Below are positions 54,833 through 64,000 of a stretch of 64,000 bases of DNA, piece after piece. Both the position numbers and the translations under genes were made by a program. How positions within the stretch are numbered: the stretch's first letter is position 1; each line of letters opens with the position of its first letter. The notes below the pieces were generated by a model. It was given only the letters and a program-made list of their open reading frames with translations, searched no databases and was not told the origin of the DNA. Source of the DNA: Kitagawia praeruptora (taxonomy: Eukaryota; Streptophyta; Magnoliopsida; Apiales; Apiaceae); assembly GCA_037693485.1 (NCBI GenBank), contig CM075345.1:92524001-92588000 (forward strand). The letters run 5' to 3'.

Positions 54833-57800
54833 GGTCGATAGAATCCTTAGAGACCTTCAAAATGATGAATAGAGGTTTGAGAGTCGTACATGACCTATCA
54901 TAGGTAATGATATAGGAAGCAGGGCAAAATCTCAAGAGCAGCTGAGATAGAGGCGATATTGCCAATATGATCGGATGACTAGGCTGGCATAAATTTTGTG
55001 GCCCATAGTCCTCCACAGTTTAGGAGGCAGCATTTTAAGAATCAAAAAAAAAAGGGTTTAGACATCCCTACATAAGTAAGGGTACTTAGTACTTGGAATA
55101 ATGAAAGTCTTTTACTTTGGCTATAAGATCCGATTTTCGATAAGTAACGGGTTTACCTGAAAGTTGGTCACTATGTCGTTGTGGATTTCATTACCCTTGA
55201 TGGCGAATTTTACATGTGTTATACGAGAATGTTATCTTAAGACGAGCGTGCTAGATAATTCCACGCATGATCCGGACGCTAGAGCATGGTAGTTCAACTT
55301 AGAGAACAAACAAGTGAGATTAACAAAGGGACTCAAGAGAAGTTGAATATGGTTGCAACGAGCGATACAGTGATATCAGAGTCTACCAAAGAAAAGACCA
55401 ACGGGTCTAGAGTGGGATCCTTTGATAGAGATGTTAGCAGGGACTACGTATATATGTATTGTAGACCTCAATATTTTGGTATATGTTCACATGCACACAC
55501 CCGCCACTGAACCTATGGACTGCACTGAGATCCCTGAGAGATCTCTTTGATCTGTTCCCAGGGGGAACTGGCCAATAGTGATTCTTGTCGGAAGGCATGA
55601 AGTAGGACCCTATGGACTTAGCAGGTGTCCCCGAAATGATGTGAAGCTTGGCCTTCAAGATAAAGCACGGAAATGACAGATATATTTGTGAAACCCTAAC
55701 TCGAAAAATGACTTTAAGATGATGATTGAGAGACGTACTAGTTGGTGTCTTGTATTACGAAGACGAAGAGATGGAGTTACCCTCATAATGGTGATAATGA
55801 GATGCATGAATAATTATTAACTTATTTTGGCAACTACCGGCTGGTGCACTACTTCATTTCAAACTGTTCACTAACCATGTTACCTCGATTAGTTTATATC
55901 AGGTAATCCTTCTAGCCTTCTACTTCAAACTTGTGGAATAACCACCAGTGATATACTTTCTCTAAATCGGGACTCATCCAAAGTATCTTATTTGATTCCC
56001 GAGTATTCTATTTGAAGTTTATAATTATTTCGTTCTGCTCAGGACTATTTACACTTCCTTTCAATTATCCAAGGAATGTTCAACAATTGTTTCCTTAATT
56101 AATCAATGAATATTCCTAAATGAATATTGATATTTGACTACTTCTTTCATACTTGCACTCTTCAGTCGAGCCCATAAATATTTATCAACTTGTTGAGAAC
56201 AGGGATGGTTTAACATCCAGATATTCCTCATAAATCCTTTCTTCTATTCAAAATGAGATTGTGCGTCGTACATTGAAATCATAGTAAGGATATCATTTTG
56301 ATACTAGTATTCTAAATTTCATTCTACTGTGAGATCTGATAAAGCATGTATACGGAGGCACCCTTGGGTGGACCATTTCACTGGTAAGTAATATTCGATG
56401 AGAGGTTATCGATTGTTCCGATACCTTGAACATTCTCTTCAGATTTTATAGTTTTCTTTTTCAAACTTAATAACTTCTTATTTCCATTCGTTGTCCGAGT
56501 AGCCTAAAGTTTCTTCAGTGGCTATGATGTTGAAATTCCGTTCTAGCCAATTGAAACTGGCTAGCCAATATGTCAATATGAATGACTAGTTGATTGTTCT
56601 AACTAGTCAAAATTGTAATGTTGTGAAGAACACCTAGCTAATTGTCCTAGCTAGTGGTGATGTCTCAAATCGGCAAACTAGCAAATTTTGTTTAGCTAGT
56701 TGCTAGTGTTTCTTGAAAAGGACTAGTTATTGTTTCACTGGTCCAACTCCCAATTTAATTCATTCAGCAATTCCGCAATGCATTTTGCATGTGGTAAAGT
56801 ATGATAATGAAAGTTTTGACGAATAACTCGATTGAGACCTAGTGAGGTCGCCCACTCAACTTGAATTCTACCCATCTTCGTATCAGACTTTATGTCACTT
56901 GAATATTCTGTTCTTTCATTCATATAATAAAGATTCATTTGAAACCATAGATTACTTGAATGATAAACTGCTTCATTTTTATTGTCATAGAGTATAATTG
57001 CTTTCGATCGGTTGACCTTTATCAATGGGACTTTTTAGATCCTCTATTTTTCAAGAGGAAAAGTATTCCCCAGATGTAAGAATTGTATAAAGACCGTCTT
57101 TATGACTTTTGTATCCAACAATCATTGCCCTCGTGCAACATTCTCTATGATATCACATTACCAAATTCTCAGGACATGAAGGAATAAACCTTGTTGTATT
57201 CTTTTTGTCCATCCTTACATCTCCGAAAATCGAGACTCCTAGTATTTGGAACCATCAACATTCTTGGAACATCCAATGTGGAATTCTTATTGAAATTATC
57301 TATTGGACCTTGTTATTTTAAAACCATTCCTTTCAAAAGTCATTACTCTAAGGTGAACGGGAGGTACAATTGTGAACCGTTGCACCAATATGAGACCAAA
57401 ACACACCAAATGTTGTAATTGTGCAGCCAGAGCGTGATGCCAAGTAATTATTTAAAGTAGAAATAACATGTCGGGGCATACCACAAGACCTTTAATATTA
57501 GTGTGAGGAAAGTTATAGGAAATGATGAGGTGGTTGGGAGTACGTTCCTACCAACCGTTGTCAGGATGTTATAGTAATGAATTCTGAAGTTACCAAGCCT
57601 TTTCCTGATCCAAGAAATTCAAATCGATTGTGATGTAAGACATATCCTTAGAGGAAACTAACATGGAAGTGAGATGGACAAGAAAGGAAGAAATATCGTG
57701 GCAAGAATGTGAAGCTTTACTTAGCTAAAAGGGATTGATGCACATAGCGAGACGTAAAGTTTAAAAGGCCCTTAATAGCAAATGGATGCATGGATATATC

Positions 57801-58482
57801 CCAATGATCCTTCGAGATTACCACCTAATCAAGTTTATTGGGAATCGCGGCAGCATACAGGCCTCAGGCTGATTGGCGCCAGTTGTGAAAGAGGACGAGC
57901 GCATGACATCTTACCTATACCATCGGGAACTGAAACCCTTATCGGAAATGGAGGAATTGTTGACTAGTTAAAGTGCATAGTTGTTTTTCAAAGATAAGGT
58001 TAAAGAGAAGGTTTCACCAACTCCAGATCGACCTCTGTACTGCACCAAAGTCGGCATTTCACATTAATGTGAACATTATAAATTCTGGTAGTATCATGTG
58101 GATTGACTAGTGAGTCGGAAGCCTTGTGGGTTAATAAATAAAGTTTTAAGAATGATATGAACGATTAGTAACAACCTCGTTGTTAGCTATACTTTATGAT
58201 GAGAAGAGGACCTTGAGGGTCACGATGATGCGTCTTTCAAGAGTTAAGAGGTGTGCTGATGCAGTAGAAAGGGGACGATAGCCTATACTTCTAAACAACA
58301 TAAAGGTTACGGGATGGGATATACTAACCGTGAGTCTGGGATTAGTCATGATGGCGTTCATGCATAAAACTGAGACGTTAACTTTATGAGAAAAGTGTGA
58401 AAGTTTTCCACAAGTGCCATAAGTATATCTTCATATTAGAACTAAACATAAGAAAGAGAAGGTGACGAGAGGGAGCAGGGAG
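54833..58482 (+). other. G1 internal region, unassigned; no intact gene
   Basis: About 3.6 kb without a long ORF or recognisable domain on either strand. Small frames at 55286-55510, 56735-57025 (minus) and 57782-57967 show no known motif. It holds the hairpin array at 56543-56744. It may be heavily decayed pol or unrelated filler captured by the element. Confidence 0.5.
56543..56744. repeat. Array of five CTAG-centred hairpins at about 45-bp spacing
   Basis: Five inverted repeats follow each other. CTAGCCA/TGGCTAG at 56543-56564; TGACTAGTT/AACTAGTCA at 56583-56609; CTAGCTA/TAGCTAG at 56634-56654; AACTAGC/GCTAGTT at 56676-56701; GGACTAGT/ACTGGTCC at 56720-56744 (one G-T wobble). Centres are about 42-48 bp apart. 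Several loops contain ATTGTT-like bases, so this may be a decayed tandem repeat whose unit was itself a hairpin. Confidence 0.8.
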
Positions 58483-58548
58483 TATAATAGAGAAATTTGT
58501 TATTTCCCAGGAAAGGCCAGTGTGGTGGCCGATACCTATAGAGGGGAT
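58483..58548 (+). pseudogene. Remnant of gypsy RNase H C-terminus (G1)
   Basis: It translates to REICYFPGKASVVADTYRGD, matching the same RNase H end as in G2 and G3. The upstream RT and RNase H body is not recognisable. Confidence 0.75.
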
Positions 58549-59665
58549 TATTCAAAATTGGAATTCAGTCAGTATTGACCAAGAAAATAGAGAATATACA
58601 ATAAAGAATAATGTTAGAGGAAAATGACTAAATTATGGGGAAGGCCAAAGATGTACAGAGAATTAAGAGAATGTTTGGCAAACGGATATGAAGAATTGTA
58701 TTGGCAAGCTATTAAGTACAAACGCAACATGTCAAAAACAAAATGATAGAGATCTAGTGGATCAATTCCGCCCATAGAAAATCTTGAACGTGGACAGAAT
58801 TATAATGAATTTCATGAGTAGGTCGCCGAAGACCGAGCCAAGAGATGGCCCTAGTTGACTTATAATTGTGGGACCAAGTGATTTACCTACGAGAGACTTT
58901 CCATTTAGAAGATTATCGATTTATATACGGAAGAGATGGTGGTGCAATGTAAAACTTCTGCAGCGATTACGTCAGATAGAGACTTAAGGTTAGACTTCGA
59001 ATGTTGAAGGTGCTTTCAAGTATAATTAATAAAGAGATTGAGCGTATGTACTAATTTGATCTGTGGCTGACGGACAGGGAAGAAGAATTGTCCAGACGAT
59101 CGAAATTATAATTAGTGTCGTGCCTTAGATTTCACGGGGTAGTCGAGAATAAAAACTTATCCATGAAACGAATGTTGTTATCACGATCGGCACCATGCGG
59201 ACGTAAGGACGTCTCTTGTAAAGCGTACTACGAAAGAAGAAGTTTCGCTTTTCTTGCATTACGAAGAAGTCAATGAACGAGGGATATAGTAGCTGAACTG
59301 GTTCGACGCATACCGAAGACTATACAGTATCCATAGCAAGTGGTAACGACTGACAGGATGCAACACATGCGTGCTAATCAAGCCAAGGAATATGAGGAAT
59401 ACCGTGCGTTTTGACGTTGTCTCAGATTATAAAACACGACCACAAAGTATTCACGTGCCAACGATACAAGGACTCAACGCAGATACTATGAACAAGGTAG
59501 AAGAGGAACGTATAGGTAGTGGGATAGAAATTTTCAATCATAAACCAACCGATAAGGAATACAGGTCGAGGAGAGTATGCGTTGAGGAACAACATTTCTC
59601 TACAGTGCAGACGAGTGTATGTAAAAGTCATTAGTTTTTTTTTTTTACGAAACCCATCATTACGA
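58549..59665 (+). other. G1 region between RNase H remnant and integrase; no intact gene
   Basis: This is where the integrase N-terminus should lie in a complete element. I see no zinc-binding HHCC pattern or first catalytic Asp. A poly-T run at 59635-59646 precedes the integrase-like frame. Confidence 0.5.
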
Positions 59666-60592
59666 ATGGTCAAATTTCATGAGATATCTAAGGAGATCGT
59701 GGTAAGGCATGGGGTTCCTGTGAGCATTGTATCTGGTAGAGACCCAAGGTTCAACTCCAGGTTCTGGAGGAGTTTTCAGGATTGTGTGGGGACTAAGCTA
59801 AACATGAGTACTGCATACCATCCCCAAACAGACGGACAGAGCGAGAGAACCATCCAGACCATCGAGGACATGTTGAGAGTATGTGCCATAGATTTCAAGG
59901 GAAGTTGGGACGACCACTTGCCGTTGATCGAATTTTCCTACAACAACAGTTACCATGCGAGTATAGGCATGCCCCCATATGAAGCTTTGTACGGACGAAG
60001 ATGTCGGTCTCCTTTGTGTTGGGAAGAAGTTGGAGAGCGGAAGATTTTAGGGCCTGAACTGGTCCAACAAACAAGAGAAACTATCGAGCTCATAAGAGGA
60101 CGGTTGGTAGCGGCCCAAGACAGACAGAAGAAGTATGCGGACCAGTCCCGCAAGGATAAGGAATATGAGGTAGGAGAGTTTGTGATGTTAAAAGTATCCC
60201 CGTGGAAGGGATTGATGAGATTTGGTAAGAAGGGGAAACTAAGCCCGAGATTTATTGGACCTTTTGAGATCTTGAAACGAGTTGGAAAGTTAGCCTATGA
60301 ATTGGCTTTACCTCCGAGCTTACAGCAAGTACATAATGTGTTCCATGTATCCATGCTACGACCCTATCATACCGACTTCCGACATGTGATAGAACATGAT
60401 CAAGTGGATCTGCAACCAGACTTGACATATGTAGAGCAACCCGTAGAAATCATGGATAGAAAAGAACAGGTACTGAGGAACAAGGTTGTCAAACTAGTGA
60501 GAGTCTTGTGGAGGAATCAGAATGTCGAAGAATCAACATGGGAACTAGAAAGCGCAATGCGTGAAAAGCACCCCCAACTGTTTTCAACCTGA
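59666..60592 (+). pseudogene. G1 integrase C-terminal half with chromodomain
   Basis: 308 residues from MVKFHEISKEIV to HPQLFST; the longer frame from 59582 adds residues with no homology. It starts inside the integrase core. VSIVSGRDPRF has Gly at residue 24 (59735-59737), where the family has the second catalytic Asp. STAYHPQTDGQSERT holds the Glu at residue 60, with the canonical 35 residues between. The GPFEIL...VGKLAYELALPP part is the C-terminal GPY/F domain, and VHNVFHVSMLRPY follows. From about residue 255 a chromodomain-like segment reads EIMDRKEQVLRNKVVKLVRV, then LWRN and EESTWELESAMREKHP, typical of Tekay/Del chromoviruses, where it is thought to direct insertion to marked chromatin. 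The N-terminus and first catalytic Asp are missing. Confidence 0.88.
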
Positions 60593-60608
60593 TTCCGGGA
60601 CGGAATCC

Positions 60609-60625
60609 TTTTAAGGAGGGGAGGC
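60609..60625 (+). other. G1 polypurine tract
   Basis: CTTTTAAGGAGGGGAGG-type sequence directly before the LTR start. The preceding GATTCCGGGACGGAATCC is shared with G2 and G3. Confidence 0.88.
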
Positions 60626-63600
60626 TGTAAGAACCCTAATTTTTGGTAATATTTTAATTTATTTAATATCTTGTGGCAATGTCAATATGGAACCTTTCTG
60701 GTCATCCCTGTGATTAATAGAATTGATTGTCTGAGAAACTGTGTTGTTGTATTCCCTATGTAAGATAAAAAGGGAGATTGTGAAGGCAGGAGTCTTATTG
60801 TTAGTGAGATTTATAAAACTTGGGATTTGAGAATGATTAGAGTGTTACAAGATTTATTAAGGATCATGACAAGGAATTATGGACATTAGAGGAATTTACA
60901 CAATTAGTACTTAAGGAATTATAGGGGAAATCTCTACGCGACTAAATATTATTACGAGAGATTAATTAAGATACGATACGAATTAAAGATTGAATAATAA
61001 GCATTGGTGGGAGAATAATAATACAAGGAGTAGTATTGCATGCAAGCTCATGCAACTAAGTAGTTAGAAAAGCAAACTAGATGAACCAAATAGCAAGGGG
61101 AATAGTAACTAGTTGGCTTGCTTTTTAAAAGGTGGAGACAACAAGTACCAATGGCCATGCCTATAGCCATACCTAGTGTACCATGCTTGTACATATAATT
61201 ATGTGTATCACCCAATCAAACACACAACCACACAAACACAAAAGAAAAGAAACCAACTCTCTCCCCCCCCCCCTTTAACCTTGCTCTCGGCCAAGACAAG
61301 TGGAGAAGAAAGAAAAATTCTTTCTCCCACTTCTCATCACTCTAAATTCATACCATAAATCCTAGGTCATCTACATCATCTAATCAAGGTATGCTAGCAA
61401 TTTCACTTCATTTCATCCACCCAATTTCAAGTTATAAAATGTTAAAGATTGGGTGAATAGTAACCATGTTTGATTTTCTTTTAGATCTTGGATTATAAGT
61501 GTTGTAGGAGATCATCTAAGGTGTTGTTGTGTTGTGAAAAGCTTACCCAAGGTCCCTAGGAGCTCAAGAAGGTATAAAATCACAAACCCTCTTGGTTATG
61601 TAGTATTTATAATATTTAGAAGTAGATCCATGCATGTATGAGCTAATCTTGGTTGTATAAGTGTTGGATGACTTGGATCTTGAGTTTTTATGTTGAGATT
61701 GTGACTTTTATGATTATGGATAACATATATATCACCATGAGTGTTATGAACCATGATTTGAGTGTATTAAGTGTTGGTTGTATGATGGAATGGTGAAAAA
61801 TGGTTGATCTAAGTGATTTGAGCATGCTGATTTTATCCAGGAACATTGACCTGTATTGTGACACGATTTTAAACCCCCAAATGATGTCCCCTGATGTCCT
61901 ACCGTATATGGATGGAAAGATAATTGAATGTAGTTTTTGGATATGTAAGGATCATAGCCAGGAGATGTGTAGATTTTTAGTTATGACCGGAGAAGTGATT
62001 TTTGTTTCTGGACTATGGACTGCATAAAGTGACCCCCTTGTGAACCTTGTTTAAACACCTTAAAAAATATTTGGGATCATGAAAAAATTAGAGAAGCTAG
62101 GAAATACAGTGGTGAAGGCTACCCAAAAAGAATTGGATTAAAATATGAATTTTTGGATTTTATAAAAATGCTAGAGTAAATTTCGCGCGAGGGAAAAAGT
62201 CGTTAGTGGAGCATAATTCTAGGAGTAATGGTTATGGTTCGAACGTGGTAACTAAATTAAGTCGAGTAAGTGACGAGCGTAAACGAGTGATGTCATGGAC
62301 CTATAGTGGGGCTAGGGAGTCATAAGACGAAGTCGTTAAGTTAATTTCGTGTCCCCTTAAAACCCCGTAATTAGAAAGAAATTGTTAAGGTACTAACGAA
62401 CGATTATTGTTTATGTATAGATCGTTCGAATTCACACGCTCCACCACCCCAACCAAACCAAGGCAAGTTTACTTTTCAAAACTTATACATATACAAGGAT
62501 TTTCACTGTTGTGTTTGTAGTTTTCAAATTATATCAAATGCTATGTTTATCGAAGTATTTATGCAATTGAGATTAAACAAGTACATGTATGCTTTTACCC
62601 CTTGAACTTAGTTTGAAATGTTTTCTTCGGACAACGACTCTAGCAATAGAGGTCGTAGCGGTCCGTATATACTATTGACCGGGGAGCGGTATATTATTAC
62701 ATCGTATCTATATTGCGAAAACCCGAAGGGTCATTCGGGTGGTATCGTATATTCAAATAACTATTATTATATCTTCGTAAATACCCGAAACCCTATCTTG
62801 GATTGAAAGTCTATTTTATTAAATAATTATTTTATTAATTATGGATATTAAATCTTAAAATATCATTTAATAATTATTGTTCACTATTTTAAAAACAAAG
62901 TTAATCCAAGATACCTTTTAATACTTTCAAACACGAACTTTTTCGAACTCAAAACATTTTCGAAAACCCCCGGTCAGGTTCTGCTTCTTGTATGATTTCA
63001 AGAATTATCGGTCGACTGATGTCGAACCACAACTACTCTGTTTTCAATCAAAATCAAGTTTTTAAAAGAAAAAGAAAAAGGGACTCTGGCAGGTGTGGGA
63101 ACCGTTGACGAACGATTCCCGGGATGTGTAAGCGGCCGTGAGCCAGGCGGTCCATCAATTATTATTCCGGCCCATGTGTTGCCGAAGGATGATTACGGAT
63201 GTAGTTTTCATCGAGGGTGATTACGGATGTAGTTTTCACCCGGGGATAGTTACGGATGTAGTTTCTATCCTTCTACCGGTAGAGAAGACCCGCAGATTAT
63301 TGGACTCGGATGTGGCGACTGATCATCGTCAATCCCTGTCAGGTTTTATGTTTTCTTTAAGTCCCATCCTCCACTTTGGAAAAATACTCAAACACTGCTT
63401 CTTGGGCCTAAGTGCCAAGTTGCCGATAGTGTGGTTTTTGATGAGAAAATATTGATATTGTGCAGTATCTAGAACTGCAAGATTTTCTATAAAGATTGGC
63501 ACGTGTTAGTGCACTCTTGCAATTATTTCAAAGAATGAAATGTTTTTGAATGAGAAACTTCCCAAGCTAATGGAAGGAAAGAGGTTTTGCAATAACGTAT

Positions 63601-64000
63601 TCCCTGTACAGTATGATAACCGTAGAGTGTTTTGCCGAAAATGATATGCTCATATATATATATTTTCAAACTTGAGATATATTGAGATGAGAACCTTGTA
63701 AAGGATTCATATGTTATCCTAAAGCTCCTTAGTGAGTATAGATGTTTTATTCAAACTCGGGCACATATATTGTCCAATTATGTTTTGAAATCTGAGATAT
63801 ATACCCATATAGTTGGGAATGTTTTCGAAATAAACCACATTATTATTTTACTAAATCGTGAACTTGCTGAGCATTATGTAGCTCATTCTTGCTTTATAAA
63901 AACTTTTCAGAAAGGGAAGAATTTGGCCGATTAACTCCGTACCAGCAGAAGAGGAGTAGAAGAATTACCCGGAGATGATTTAGTCCATGATAAATACTAC
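60626..64000 (+). repeat. G1 3' LTR (first 3375 bp, runs off the window)
   Basis: Starts TGTAAGAACCCTAATTTTTG. Near-identical to 40790-44163. CTACCGGTAG at 63273-63282. About 270 bp of the LTR remain outside. Confidence 0.96.

Larger units (their letters stand above)
40790..64000 (+). mobile_element. G1: Ty3/gypsy element (chromovirus, Tekay/Del-like), right end outside window
   Basis: It has a 3645-bp 5' LTR, iMet-like PBS, internal region interrupted by G2, an integrase C-terminal half with chromodomain, a polypurine tract and a 3' LTR that continues past the window. Over the 3375 bases of 3' LTR available I count about six substitutions and one extra C from the 5' LTR (about 0.2%), so it is young. 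Gag, protease and RT are not recognisable, so it is probably non-autonomous. Confidence 0.88.

Noticed and set aside
56735..57025. Minus-strand 96-codon ORF in G1
   Set aside because: No motif or similarity recognised; overlaps the hairpin array and is probably chance.

Overview
The window is gene-poor, repeat-rich DNA from a flowering plant, probably a eudicot. The evidence is nested LTR retrotransposons of plant Ty1/copia and Ty3/gypsy lineages, plant-type primer-binding sites (initiator tRNA-Met, tRNA-Asp), and fragments of two plant nuclear genes (cystathionine gamma-synthase and a glycine-rich CCHC zinc-knuckle protein). I see no intact ordinary host gene. All comparisons between copies were made by eye.

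Layout, left to right. (1) 1-4913, minus strand: part of a gypsy element (element A) with tRNA-Asp PBS, a 5' LTR and a gag-protease frame broken by three TAG stops; its 3' LTR lies off the left edge. (2) 4914-5668 and 20078-27982, minus strand: an older gypsy element (G3). Its 3' LTR was hit by element A and by Copia-1, and its 5' LTR is cut by a CACTA-like end. (3) 5669-20077, plus strand: a complete SIRE/Maximus-like copia element (Copia-1) with two 1056-bp LTRs, TSD TGGAT, damaged gag and pol, and an intact 1331-codon third ORF between pol and the 3' LTR. (4) 27983-31541: a CACTA-like terminus followed by AT-rich DNA and the two gene fragments. (5) 31542-40789, minus strand: the 3' two-thirds of a second copia element of the same family (Copia-2), with intact ORF3 and an open RT-RNase H frame; it stops where G1 was inserted in its integrase region. 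(6) 40790-64000, plus strand: gypsy element G1, with 3.6-kb LTRs and an internal region mostly without recognisable genes except an integrase C-terminal half with chromodomain; the right LTR runs off the window. (7) 44603-54827, plus strand: gypsy element G2, nested in G1 with TSD ACTAG. Its two 3.36-kb LTRs are almost identical. It keeps gag plus an extra upstream ORF but lacks protease, RT and integrase.

The right half is therefore a nest up to five layers deep: G3, then the CACTA-like segment, Copia-2, G1 and G2. LTR divergence fits this order for the pairs that can be compared (G2 least, then G1; Copia-1 about 0.9%).

The main novelty candidates are: the very large ORF3 of the copia family, kept open in both copies and preceded by a shared TATA-like site and an internal polypurine tract; the gag-plus-ORF1 element G2, which looks recently mobile without its own pol; a conserved LTR core and hairpin shared by three gypsy subfamilies; and a quasi-periodic array of five CTAG-centred hairpins inside G1.
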